DNA from: a virus
Direction: 5' to 3' (one strand)
Length of the DNA: 64,000 nt
Virus record (IMG/VR): IMGVR_UViG_3300028558_000027
Coordinates: 1-64,000 of that record
The notes beneath the pieces were generated by a model. It saw nothing but the letters and a program-made list of their open reading frames with translations, ran no database searches and was not told where the DNA came from. Positions 16,901 to 25,091 of this stretch are shown here, piece after piece. Each line of letters begins with the position of its first letter. The first letter of the stretch is position 1. Both the position numbers and the translations under genes were made by a program.

Positions 16901-18670
16901 CTACGGGCGCTCGTCTGCAGGGTTATAGTTCTCGTCTCGGAGATAGCTGGCCGTCGCCCTCGCCTCCGAACGCTCCAGTTCAAGATCGCGCTGGAAAACA
17001 ACGATGCCGCCGCACGTGCCGAGCTGGGAGGCAATCGAGATCGAGTTTCGAATAGCCTCCAGGACCGCCGGAGTCGAATCCAACAAACCGCCGTCGTAGG
17101 CGTCGACGTGGCGCTGCTCCAGGAAGTCGTAGACGACAGTCTTACCTGCCGCAATGCCAAGCAAAATCTGCTCGAAGATCGAGTCGGTTTCAGCCTCGTC
17201 GACGATCCCGCAGTTCGACACAAGGCGACCGTAGGGCGTACGAAGGGCCGGCTTGATGATCTCGTTGCAGACCTCGTCGTCAGGCAGAAGAGTACAGAGC
17301 TTCAGAAGGGTCCAACCACCGCCCGGCAGGACGCCGTGCTTGAGGGCCCCTCGCACAGCGCAGACCGCGTCTTCGGCTCGGTCGCGTTTCTCCTTGCACT
17401 CGCCGTTCGAAGAGCCGATGACTGTCAACTTGGCGATGCCGTAGGCCAGCTTCGCTTTGCGCTCCTTGATGAGCATGCCGTCGAGAGTGGACTCGGGATT
17501 GTCCAACATCGCGTTCAGCTCGTCGATGCGGGCCAAAAGAAGGTCTTCGTCCGCGTAGCCGATCACGTTCGACCGGAAGCGCGAAGCCTCGAACAGCTCG
17601 ACGCCGGGACCTACAACATCGAGGTCGGCACGCTCGGCCGGGTTGGAGAGCGGATTCAGAATTTCCGCTCCCGTGACGGCGGACAGATCTTGGAGAAACT
17701 GCAGCTGACCGTTGCTCTGTTGCGACAGAGGGGCGAGAAGAGGAAAGACGTTGATGGAGCCGTCAGTCTGGAAGTTTAGAGCCAGGCTCGCCAGAACCGT
17801 CTCGCTGAAGCCGGTGGCCACCAAGACCACGTTATGGTGGTCGAAGTGTTGGCTTTTATCGGACCAAGCGTTTGCGATTCTCTCCAGGAGAAGCTGGACA
17901 GCCCCGATCTCCGAAATACTACCGTGATACAGGACGAAGACGGGGTTCTCGAGGACGCAGCGCTGGGTGCCAGGATCATTCACGAAGGCGGAATAGAATT
18001 TGAGACAGGACTGGTCGTAGCCGCTACCGATCGCAAACCCCTGGATAGGATCCACTGCGTAGCCGCTGGCGCCGTTTCGCTCGACGATGGTAACGTTTCC
18101 TTCGTCTCCGGTGATGGCGAAGCACTTCATCACCGCATCGGCCAGCGCGCGATCGCCGTTGGCCGAAACGCGCGCCACCGAATGAAGAAGCTTCTTGCCC
18201 TTCTTGGTATCGAGCTTGACGTTGCGAGTCAGCTTCTTAACACCAGGCTCGATGACGTCACGAAAGAGTTCTTCCAGCCGACGGACAACTCGCTGCGGCG
18301 ACACCTTAGGGTGCGACTCGCAGTAGGCGTTCAGGTAGCGCCCGAACGCTTCCGACAGAATCGTCGCGGTGGTGGTTCCGTCTCCAGCTTCGGTAGCTGT
18401 TCGTACAGAGGCGTCGCGGTACATCTCCATCACGCACTGCTGGGCAGGATCGGTAAATCCCAAGGAACGAAAGACCGTGACTCCGTCCTTCGTGATGTTC
18501 GGGATGAGCCCCTCTTCCTGACGCTCGATCAGGACCGGCTGGCCGCCTGGTCCAAGAGTGGCCCCGACGATGTCCGACACGACCCTCATCGTGTCGAGGA
18601 TCAACCGCTTGAGAGCGGGGCCCTTAACGTGAATCTTCTTCGAAACCGACTGCACTTTCTGGTACGCCAT
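16901..18670 (-). CDS. groL: GroEL-type chaperonin (Cpn60)
   Basis: A phage-encoded Cpn60 subunit of 589 residues, a little longer than bacterial GroEL (about 545). Conserved pieces are GATLGPGGQPVLIER, NITKDGVTV, the ATP-site EAGDGTTTATIL near residue 90 and, in the second equatorial half, DRAEDAVCAVRGALKHGVLPGGG. The apical middle region is divergent. It is expected to form an ATP-driven folding cage for phage proteins. A GTG one codon upstream would be just before the predicted transcript start, so the ATG at 18670 is used. The probable lid protein is encoded separately at 24187-24465. Confidence 0.92.
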   Translation of the reverse strand: MAYQKVQSVSKKIHVKGPALKRLILDTMRVVSDIVGATLGPGGQPVLIERQEEGLIPNITKDGVTVFRSLGFTDPAQQCVMEMYRDASVRTATEAGDGTTTATILSEAFGRYLNAYCESHPKVSPQRVVRRLEELFRDVIEPGVKKLTRNVKLDTKKGKKLLHSVARVSANGDRALADAVMKCFAITGDEGNVTIVERNGASGYAVDPIQGFAIGSGYDQSCLKFYSAFVNDPGTQRCVLENPVFVLYHGSISEIGAVQLLLERIANAWSDKSQHFDHHNVVLVATGFSETVLASLALNFQTDGSINVFPLLAPLSQQSNGQLQFLQDLSAVTGAEILNPLSNPAERADLDVVGPGVELFEASRFRSNVIGYADEDLLLARIDELNAMLDNPESTLDGMLIKERKAKLAYGIAKLTVIGSSNGECKEKRDRAEDAVCAVRGALKHGVLPGGGWTLLKLCTLLPDDEVCNEIIKPALRTPYGRLVSNCGIVDEAETDSIFEQILLGIAAGKTVVYDFLEQRHVDAYDGGLLDSTPAVLEAIRNSISIASQLGTCGGIVVFQRDLELERSEARATASYLRDENYNPADERP

Positions 18671-18679
18671 CACAGATGC

Positions 18680-18692
18680 ATGTAGCGAAACT
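18680..18692 (-). promoter_or_regulatory. Motif A promoter for the chaperonin gene
   Basis: AGTTTCGCTACAT follows the helicase stop within three bases. The predicted +1 is two bases before the ATG. Confidence 0.6.
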
Positions 18693-18694
18693 TC

Positions 18695-20188
18695 TCAAAC
18701 CTTGGTGGGCAGAGCACCAAGAGATCCGTGTTTCGCCCAAAAAGGCCTCTTCACAGGTTCCCAGTGCGTGCCTCCCGAGACGAAGCGCCCGAGAGCGTAA
18801 TTGTTGCCGTAGGTCCCGATGGTCTGGTCGAAGGGGCAGATGGCGGCGTAGCGAATACGATCGCCCTCAAGACGAGTCTTGCGAACCGCAACGTATGTCG
18901 CTCGCGTCGATTTCGACATTCCCTTGTTCTCCGTCGCTCCGTTGTCGGTCCACCGAATATCTTCGGCAGGTCCAAGAACAATTGCTGTCGTGCAGATCTT
19001 GACGAGATCAGACGATCCATGAAAATCCTCCAGCGTCGGCAGGAGCGGCTGATACTTTCCTTTCTCGGACTTTCGAAGGTGAGCGACGACAAGAATCGGC
19101 TTGCCGTAGTTCAAGGCGAGGTCTCGCAATTTTTTGACGGTCTTCTTCATTTCGGCGTTTTCGTTGTCGCTGTCGCCGGTGTCGATATAGTGAATGTGGT
19201 CAAGGATAATCAGGTCGGAGTCTTCCGCGACCTTCGAAATCTCTCTCTCCAACGTCTCGACGGTGAAGTCTCCGTGGGTGCGGTAATAGGTCCGCAGCCC
19301 TTCGAGACCTTTCATGTACCGATCAGCGTCGTCGCTGTACTGACCGAGGACGTATTGCAGGCGATTCTGCCTCCAAAGGCCGTACTCGATGTGCACGTTC
19401 CCTGGATGGCCCTGAGCAAAATAGGCGCGAGAAATCAGAGAGTATTTCATGCGCATCTCTATCTCGCGGTCCTCTGCTTCCAGGGCAAAGAAGGCCACCC
19501 GCTTTTGACCCTCAGCCACACGGCGAGCAATGTTCGTGACGAGCTGTGTCTTACCCGCTCCGCTCTTGCTACCGATGAGGATAACGTCTCGACGCATCAT
19601 GCAGCCCAGAGCGTCGTCTAGAAACTTGATGCCGTATGGAATCGTGTGCTTGGCGTCCTCAATCCGGTTTGCTTCCTCCGACAGGACGCGTATCGCACTG
19701 GACTCAAACCGGTTCGTAGTCTGGCCAATCTGCTCTATCCGATTGAGGTCAAGATCGAGCTTGCCGATGATTTGCTTCGAGAGCTGGATATCACCCCTCT
19801 TAAACGCCGGCTGCAGCTCGGTCATGATGCCGGACATAATCGTGCGGCCGGTCGCCCACAGCTTGAGATCCGAGGCTAGGCCGTCTTGCCCAAGCTTTGT
19901 CGCAAAATCCAAAGCCACCGACAGTGTCTGTTCGATGCGTTTTGACGTCTGGGTGTCCTCTCCCGCCGTCGCTGCCCCCTGAACCTCGTACGACGTGGGC
20001 TGGCGACTATGACGAACGGAGAAGACAGCTAGAGCATCCCAGAGCTTCTGATTGAAAGGATCAAGGAACCAGCTCGTCTTCACCCCCCAGACGTTGCACT
20101 GCGCAAGAAAATACTTGTCTTGGATCGCGTGACCGAGGACTGCCGCTTGCTTCTGTAGGGATTGCGTGATCGCTTCGAAGTTCTCCAA
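18695..20188 (-). CDS. dnaB: Replicative DNA helicase, DnaB type
   Basis: A hexameric fork helicase of 497 residues. The RecA-like domain carries Walker A IGSKSGAGKTQLV near residue 205, the AFFALEAEDREIEMR helix and Walker B DLIILDHIHYID, followed by LVVAHLRK (H4-like). The N-terminal region is helical as in DnaB. It begins at a TTG preceded by AAAGGA that overlaps the stop of the upstream gene, which suggests coupled translation with the loader-like protein. Confidence 0.9.
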   Translation of the reverse strand: MENFEAITQSLQKQAAVLGHAIQDKYFLAQCNVWGVKTSWFLDPFNQKLWDALAVFSVRHSRQPTSYEVQGAATAGEDTQTSKRIEQTLSVALDFATKLGQDGLASDLKLWATGRTIMSGIMTELQPAFKRGDIQLSKQIIGKLDLDLNRIEQIGQTTNRFESSAIRVLSEEANRIEDAKHTIPYGIKFLDDALGCMMRRDVILIGSKSGAGKTQLVTNIARRVAEGQKRVAFFALEAEDREIEMRMKYSLISRAYFAQGHPGNVHIEYGLWRQNRLQYVLGQYSDDADRYMKGLEGLRTYYRTHGDFTVETLEREISKVAEDSDLIILDHIHYIDTGDSDNENAEMKKTVKKLRDLALNYGKPILVVAHLRKSEKGKYQPLLPTLEDFHGSSDLVKICTTAIVLGPAEDIRWTDNGATENKGMSKSTRATYVAVRKTRLEGDRIRYAAICPFDQTIGTYGNNYALGRFVSGGTHWEPVKRPFWAKHGSLGALPTKV

Positions 20189-20195
20189 TGGTCCT

Positions 20196-20948
20196 TTATT
20201 TCTGATCCTCTGCCGGAACGTATTTCTTAAGCCATGCTGCCAATTCGGGCTCGCCTTCGGCCAAGGCCATCACCTCTCGTCGTGTCTGGCGACACTCAGC
20301 TTCGATGTCGCCAATGCCGTATGTATCGAAAAGATAGCGTTCCCGCTCAGCCTCGGTCGCGGGGGCATAGACCGTCTCGTAAATATGGGTGGGGATCGCG
20401 ATGTCGTATCCTGGTAAGGCCGTGTACCCACGAGAGGCCTCGCTTCCTGCTTCAGCGTAATCCCTCCACTGACGCAGGAATTTAATCGCGGCGAAGGTCA
20501 TGGTACTGTCGCCGACGCGCTTCTTGTACACACCGACAGCCGACATCAAGTTACGAAAATCCTCCTCGGTCTTGATGTCCTGGTCGAAGAGGGCTTTGGT
20601 CTGATCCTTGGGAGAGAAATTGTTGGCGGGATACACGCGCCAAAAGGTGTCAAACCAAGAAGGTGCCGGCGGTTTTGGGATAGGCGTAGATTGCTTCTTG
20701 GGTTGAAGAGCTGGAGCCGGCGTCGGAATGTCAGAAGACAAGCCTTCGGTTAGGATGTCAGCAGGCGCCGGAGGTATGTGAGTCACCGGAGCAGGGGCCT
20801 GGGCCGTAGTTCTCCACTCTCCTGCCGCGAGGGCCAACCAGTGGTCCTCTGGGGTGTTGGCGTCAGCCCACCGGAGATAGAGGTTTTTGTCCTCCGGACT
20901 CAGTCTGTTGAATCTGTTCAGGGCTCTCGTCTCCATCTTCGTCTTCAT
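20196..20948 (-). CDS. Putative replication initiator or helicase loader
   Basis: A 250-residue protein with a helical N-terminus, a Pro-rich linker (about residues 50-95) and a C-terminal domain containing WFDTFWRVYPANNFSPKDQTK, a pattern seen in phage replication proteins that work with DnaB. It lies directly upstream of the helicase. Its start overlaps the preceding gene by 86 bases, more than any neighbour. The function is inferred from context and a weak motif. Confidence 0.55.
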   Translation of the reverse strand: MKTKMETRALNRFNRLSPEDKNLYLRWADANTPEDHWLALAAGEWRTTAQAPAPVTHIPPAPADILTEGLSSDIPTPAPALQPKKQSTPIPKPPAPSWFDTFWRVYPANNFSPKDQTKALFDQDIKTEEDFRNLMSAVGVYKKRVGDSTMTFAAIKFLRQWRDYAEAGSEASRGYTALPGYDIAIPTHIYETVYAPATEAERERYLFDTYGIGDIEAECRQTRREVMALAEGEPELAAWLKKYVPAEDQK

Positions 20949-21279
20949 CGTATTTTATTTTCTCCACCTCTTCGATCAGCGCTTCTACGTCCAGGATTTC
21001 AGGGCACCATTTGCCCGCAAGCTTCGTTCTTCGACGCGCCTTCCTGGCAAAGCAGCTGTCGATTAATTTTTTCTTAGTGTCGAAGACCGTGCTTGGGTTA
21101 CAGGCAGCTAAAACCGCCAGACCTTCGAGCCTAAATGGAATGCAGTGTCCTCCAGCGATCCCAGTCGCCGGTTTCTGGCTAAGAGCTAAAATCACGACTG
21201 TGCGCTGAGCAGGACTGAAGCCATTTTCCTTCAGGAGCTTCGTTAAACGGTAATCGATAAATACAAGCGTCTTTGCCAT
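20863..21279 (-). CDS. Putative DNA-binding replication protein, 138 aa
   Basis: The first gene left of the divergent control region. The N-terminal 90 residues look like a winged-helix fold (KLLKENGFSPAQRTVVILALS, NPSTVFDTKKKLIDSCFARK), and the tail is very acidic. Its position beside the palindrome array makes it a candidate for the protein that binds those repeats. The start has a motif A copy 20 bases upstream but no clear ribosome site. Confidence 0.6.
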   Translation of the reverse strand: MAKTLVFIDYRLTKLLKENGFSPAQRTVVILALSQKPATGIAGGHCIPFRLEGLAVLAACNPSTVFDTKKKLIDSCFARKARRRTKLAGKWCPEILDVEALIEEVEKIKYDEDEDGDESPEQIQQTESGGQKPLSPVG

Positions 21280-21299
21280 GGTAGTAAGCTGTCGTTTCT

Positions 21300-21312
21300 A
21301 AGTAGCGAAACT
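21300..21312 (-). promoter_or_regulatory. Motif A promoter for the leftward replication unit
   Basis: AGTTTCGCTACTT on the minus strand, facing left out of the control region. The first palindrome begins only seven bases upstream of it, so a protein bound there could control the promoter. Confidence 0.6.
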
Positions 21313-21318
21313 TTCGCG

Positions 21319-21439
21319 TTCACTTCGGCCATTCCGAAGTGAAAACGTCACAAGCTCACTTCGGCCATTCCGAAGTGAGAAATACGTCTCACTTCGGCCA
21401 TTCCGTAGTGAAAGCCAATCTCACTTCGGAATGGCCGGC
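21319..21439. repeat. Four phased 25-bp palindromes (candidate origin or operator)
   Basis: Copies at 21319-21343, 21355-21379 and 21388-21412 have arms T[TC]CACTTCGG and CCGAAGTGA[AG] around a CCATT centre. The first two are perfect inverted repeats and the third has one mismatch. A fourth at 21420-21439 and just beyond keeps the left arm but has the centre inverted (AATGG) and the right arm degraded. Centres are 36, 33 and 32 bases apart, about three helical turns. The array lies between two divergent transcription units. Confidence 0.85.
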
Positions 21440-21448
21440 AACAGTATG

Positions 21449-21477
21449 CATTGATCCGGAATTCATTGATCCGGAAT
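21449..21477. repeat. 14-bp tandem direct repeat
   Basis: CATTGATCCGGAAT occurs at 21449-21462 and again at 21464-21477 with one base between. Each copy contains the palindrome TCCGGA. It lies directly right of the palindrome array and may be a second protein-binding site. Confidence 0.8.
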
Positions 21478-21648
21478 ATACATTGTAGGCCGCGAGGTGC
21501 CTCCGGCTCCTCTCCCCGGATTCGGACCGGAGCCTGCGGCTTCGCCTTCGGCCGGAGGGATGCATCGAGATTCGGTCTTGAGTCAGTCCGATGTATCCGA
21601 ATCGCATCTGAGCAAACTATTGCGTCTAACCCCTCCGGGCTTGAGTGG
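21478..21648. other. Non-coding GC-rich part of the control region
   Basis: About 170 bases without a convincing gene. It contains an imperfect GGCTCC/GGAGCC inverted repeat, two GATTCGG copies and one inverted CCGAATC. It may be part of an origin or a regulatory leader; nothing more specific can be read. Confidence 0.5.
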
Positions 21649-21661
21649 AGTTTCGCTACAT
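21649..21661 (+). promoter_or_regulatory. Motif A promoter for the rightward helicase-sigma unit
   Basis: AGTTTCGCTACAT on the plus strand. The predicted +1 is 21669, three bases before the ATG at 21672. Earlier in-frame starts at 21645 and 21660 overlap the motif and are rejected. Confidence 0.6.
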
Positions 21662-21671
21662 GCATTCCTAC

Positions 21672-23126
21672 ATGTTGCGTGTCTCGACTCCTACTCAGCT
21701 GCATTTAATCGGCTACGACAAACGTAAGTCCGAACTGCTGAAGCAGTTGTCGTACGTTGACAACAAAATCGACTACCAGCTTCGGAAGTTCAAGTCAGGT
21801 GCCTCTTGGTTCATTCGAAGGAACGGACAAGAGGCATACGAACTTCGAGTAAATGAATTACTTGCTGAGAGAACAAAGAGTCTCTTGTTCGAAGACGACT
21901 CTGGACTCTGGACCTATAGCGGACTGGCTACTCAGCTAGCAGAGAGTATGGACGACCGAATCCAAGCAGGACCTGCCCGTCCTTCTCCGAAGGCGATTCC
22001 CTGGGCTACTGCCCCTGCCTACCCGAACCGCTACTACCAGGACAAGGCGGAGGAGAAGCTCCTGGAGGCAGGTCATGCTGGTGTTGAGATCGGAACTGGG
22101 CTTGGAAAAAGCACCATCATCCGAAATCTTCTGAAGGCCATTGGGCTCCAGGCAGTGATCATGGCTCCGTCCGTGAACATCGCCCTCCAGCTCTATGACG
22201 ACCTGGTGTTGCACTTCGGAAAGGCAAAGGTCGGCCAGTTCTTCGACGGCAAGAAGCAGTTCGACAAGCTGTTCACAGTGGCCGTCGCCCAGTCGTTGAC
22301 CAAGGTCGCGGTCGATTCCCCTATCTGGAAGAAGCTGTCCCAGGCTGCGGTGTTCATCGCGGACGAGAGTCACCAGTGTCCGGCTGCGACTCTTGCCAGG
22401 GTGTGCTTCGGGCTGGTGAAGAATGCACCGTACCGATTTTTCTTTTCAGGCACCCAGGTCAGGAACGACGGCCTGGGAATGCTTTTGGACGCGATCACTG
22501 GCCCTATCGTTTACCGCATGACGGTCCAGGAGGGTGTTGACCAAGGCTTCTTGGCTCGTCCTGTGTTCCGCATGGTCCGGATGAAGTCCACGGTGACTGA
22601 CGACCGAGGTCAGCTGTTCGACTCCAACGACGTGAACGAGCTGACTCGCGCTCACGTCTACTACAATCCACAGGTTGTAGCCGCCGCCGCCCAGATGGCC
22701 AATAAAGCAGTGTCTCTCATGGGGAGACAGACTCTGATTCTGGTCGACGAACTTGAGCAGTGGGAGCACCTTGCACCGCTTCTTCGTTACGAGGCGAAAT
22801 TTGCCAACGGCGGTCCAAAGTCTGACCCGAAGGAGTTGGTAGCTCGTTTCAATGCCGGCGAGTTTCCGATTCTTGTTGGAACCAGCTGCGTAGCTACCGG
22901 CACAGACTTCAAAACCGTCCAGTGCATTATCTACCTCCGCGGCGGCAAGTCGGAGATCGAGATCAAACAGGGGGTCGGCCGGGGTACCCGACTGGTCCCG
23001 GGCAAGGCTGACTGCATCGTGATTGATTTTGCGATCGATAACGTCGAGCAGCTGGCTCGACATGCCAAGGCCAGGAAGGCTCTCTACTCGGAAATCTACC
23101 CTAGCTACTCGGAAGTGACCATTTGA
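21672..23126 (+). CDS. Superfamily 2 DNA helicase (UvsW-like)
   Basis: A 484-residue SF2 helicase. Motifs are YYQDKAEEKLL (Q-like), EIGTGLGKST (Walker A), ADESHQ (DExH), FSGTQ (motif III) and KQGVGRGTR (motif VI). It probably remodels branched DNA during recombination-dependent replication, as UvsW does in T4. A 120-residue N-terminal extension lacks recognised motifs. Its stop overlaps the next gene's TTG start as TTGA, so the helicase and the sigma-like factor are coupled. Confidence 0.87.
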   Translation: MLRVSTPTQLHLIGYDKRKSELLKQLSYVDNKIDYQLRKFKSGASWFIRRNGQEAYELRVNELLAERTKSLLFEDDSGLWTYSGLATQLAESMDDRIQAGPARPSPKAIPWATAPAYPNRYYQDKAEEKLLEAGHAGVEIGTGLGKSTIIRNLLKAIGLQAVIMAPSVNIALQLYDDLVLHFGKAKVGQFFDGKKQFDKLFTVAVAQSLTKVAVDSPIWKKLSQAAVFIADESHQCPAATLARVCFGLVKNAPYRFFFSGTQVRNDGLGMLLDAITGPIVYRMTVQEGVDQGFLARPVFRMVRMKSTVTDDRGQLFDSNDVNELTRAHVYYNPQVVAAAAQMANKAVSLMGRQTLILVDELEQWEHLAPLLRYEAKFANGGPKSDPKELVARFNAGEFPILVGTSCVATGTDFKTVQCIIYLRGGKSEIEIKQGVGRGTRLVPGKADCIVIDFAIDNVEQLARHAKARKALYSEIYPSYSEVTI

Positions 23127-24160
23127 TTACCAAGGACGACCACTTTGCGGAATTTGCCGGTGTACTGGAGCGCGAGATCGCCCGTACATCTGTCGGGGAA
23201 CCTGATATCTCGTTCTACGAGCAGCAGAAAGGGCAGGTTGAAGAGCTGATTGCCCGAGAATCCGCTTTTCGTGAGGCGCTGATCGCCCACCCTCGTGGGG
23301 TCGACGTGTATCACGCGTTCATTCGTCACATCTGCGACAACCGAAAGAATATTTTGGCCGCACGGCCGTATTTTCGTGTTCGCCAAGAGACCTTCACCGC
23401 GTCGATCTCGCCTGCTCTCAAGGGACGGAACCCAGAGGGCATGTTCCCGTTCGCGTTCAACTACCTGTTCGTTGTGTTCGCGATGTCACAGCCCTGGACG
23501 GAGGCAGCCGCTGATCGAGAGCTGGTACGAATGGCTCACGTTATCACCGCCGTGAGGACCCAGCTCATTGTTCGCAACATGCCTCTCGCGATCAGCCGAG
23601 CCAGGATTTTTTGGTCACGCACTCCCGAGAGCCATCTGAGCTACATGGACTTCGTCCAGATCTCGTGTGATGGACTAATGTCTGGCATCGACAAGTTCGT
23701 GCCGCCCTTCGGGAAGGTGTTTCGGGACGTGGTCATTGGTCGAATCGTCGGCAATTTCATCGAGCAATATTCAGAGACGATGTTGCACTTCTTTCCCGCC
23801 GACAAGCGGAGGATCTACCGCGCCCACAAACATATCGGTCGTCAGCCGGACGGAGTCGACTACGACGAAGTAGCTGAGGCGGTCAACACCGATGTGGCAG
23901 TAGAGAAAAAGACAAATGCGTCTGAGATTTCAGAATTGGTCTCGGCTGCCTCGTGTGTGAGTCTAGACCTGGGAGCGACGACAAACTCGGAGCACGGATA
24001 CGAGGGTATGTTGCCGTCGCAATTGGCCGTGGCTCCCGATGACACGAGGCCAGACGTACGGGCGGAGACACGAAGCTCGACACAGAAATTGGTCAGGGCG
24101 ATGAACTCGCTGACTCTGGTTGAGAGAAAATTGTTGCGCCTGAGCGGTCTAGACCTCTGA
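23123..24160 (+). CDS. Sigma-70-family factor truncated in region 4 (T4 gp55-like candidate)
   Basis: Residues 147-235 match sigma region 2 in order: VRNMPLAISRARIFW (2.1), YMDFVQISCDGLMSGIDKF (2.2, like the DLIQEGxxGLxxAVxKF signature), PPFGKVFRDVVIGRIVGNFI (2.3-2.4) and RRIYRAHK. The protein ends with NSLTLVERKLLRLSGLDL, which looks like the start of region 4.1 and then stops, so the helix-turn-helix that reads -35 boxes is absent. This would suit promoters that have only a -10-like element. About 145 N-terminal residues are unassigned. It starts at TTG, overlapping the helicase stop. I infer that it directs RNA polymerase to motif B (late) promoters. Confidence 0.75.
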   Translation: MITKDDHFAEFAGVLEREIARTSVGEPDISFYEQQKGQVEELIARESAFREALIAHPRGVDVYHAFIRHICDNRKNILAARPYFRVRQETFTASISPALKGRNPEGMFPFAFNYLFVVFAMSQPWTEAAADRELVRMAHVITAVRTQLIVRNMPLAISRARIFWSRTPESHLSYMDFVQISCDGLMSGIDKFVPPFGKVFRDVVIGRIVGNFIEQYSETMLHFFPADKRRIYRAHKHIGRQPDGVDYDEVAEAVNTDVAVEKKTNASEISELVSAASCVSLDLGATTNSEHGYEGMLPSQLAVAPDDTRPDVRAETRSSTQKLVRAMNSLTLVERKLLRLSGLDL

Positions 24161-24162
24161 AG

Positions 24163-24175
24163 AGTTTCGCTACTA
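24163..24175 (+). promoter_or_regulatory. Motif A promoter for the GroES-like gene
   Basis: AGTTTCGCTACTA starts two bases after the sigma gene stop. The predicted leader is four bases. Confidence 0.6.
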
Positions 24176-24186
24176 GCTAACTCGTA

Positions 24187-24465
24187 ATGATCACGACTAA
24201 CAGACTCATTGGGTGCTCGCCTTTTGCCACCAAAGCTGTCAAGGCTGAGGTGAAGAACGGTCTAGCGTTGGTTCAGCAAAAGACGACGCTGACGCCTCTC
24301 ACGGTTCTCTTTGCTGACGACCTGGCGACAGTGAAGGTGGGCGAGACAATTTACGTTCGTGGAGACACGGTTGCTCTGCAGTGGGCGAAGCACGAGTACG
24401 AGATCGATGGTGTGAAGTTCGTGCTCGTCCCCATCAGCGACATTCTTCTGATTAAGGGGGGTTAG
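24187..24465 (+). CDS. GroES-like co-chaperonin
   Basis: 92 residues, close to GroES (97). The C-terminal half follows the GroES pattern: TVKVGETIYVRGD, then KHEYEIDGVKFVLVPISDILLI, matching the KVGDxV...SESDILAI layout. A possible mobile loop lies near the middle. It would cap the phage Cpn60 encoded at 16901-18670, although the genes are on opposite strands. No other GroES candidate is seen. The similarity is read by eye and is moderate. Confidence 0.6.
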   Translation: MITTNRLIGCSPFATKAVKAEVKNGLALVQQKTTLTPLTVLFADDLATVKVGETIYVRGDTVALQWAKHEYEIDGVKFVLVPISDILLIKGG

Positions 24466-24467
24466 GA

Positions 24468-25091
24468 ATGATGAGTGACGGGCTGCATCTAAAACGATGT
24501 AAGTCGACCTTCTGCACGGAACAACCGGTCGGAGAGTTCTATAAGAAGGCTGATTCTAAAGACGGATATACATCAAAGTGTAAGACGTGTATCCGTCTCC
24601 GCAGTAAGAAGTGGCGAGATGCGAATTTAGAGCGTGCCAATAAGGTTCACGCTGAGTGGTATGCGGCGAATGGAGAGATTGCGAAGGCGTCCCGAGTTCG
24701 TTGGGCCAAGGCGAATCCTGAAAAGGTACGTGAGGCGGTTAGAAAGTGGAACGATTCTAACCCGGACGTACTGTTGAGGATCGGTCGGAGGTGGGAGAAG
24801 GCTAATAAGCTCCAAAGGCAGGTCTCGGGACGGGCGTTTAAGCTAAAGAAATATAACCTTACGCCATCTCAATATGACGCGCTACTCGACGCACAGGATG
24901 GGCGTTGTGCGATTTGTGGAAGTGATAGTCCTGGGAGGGGACATGCGCATTTTAGTGTTGACCACTGTCACAAGAGTGGGCGAGTAAGAGGTTTGTTGTG
25001 TGGTAATTGTAACGTTGGAATCGGATTGTTGGGCGACTGTGCGGAGAGGGTGACGGCTGCCGTCCGGTACCTTGAGGGCGTGAAACTATGA
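24468..25091 (+). CDS. HNH homing endonuclease, endonuclease VII type
   Basis: A 207-residue nuclease with an N-terminal Cys-rich piece (KRCKSTFC, CKTC), a basic helical linker and the core CAICG, FSVDHCHKSG, GLLCGNCN and GIGLLGD. The same family and order is seen at 7186-7704. It separates the GroES-like gene from the SbcD-like gene and its stop overlaps the SbcD start as ATGA. It is AT-richer than its neighbours, consistent with recent homing. Confidence 0.88.
   Translation: MMSDGLHLKRCKSTFCTEQPVGEFYKKADSKDGYTSKCKTCIRLRSKKWRDANLERANKVHAEWYAANGEIAKASRVRWAKANPEKVREAVRKWNDSNPDVLLRIGRRWEKANKLQRQVSGRAFKLKKYNLTPSQYDALLDAQDGRCAICGSDSPGRGHAHFSVDHCHKSGRVRGLLCGNCNVGIGLLGDCAERVTAAVRYLEGVKL

Noticed and set aside
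21319-21439. CRISPR-like repeat array
   Set aside because: The repeats are palindromic and regularly spaced, but the intervals are only about 8-12 bases, far shorter than spacers, and there are no cas genes. Iterons or operators fit better.
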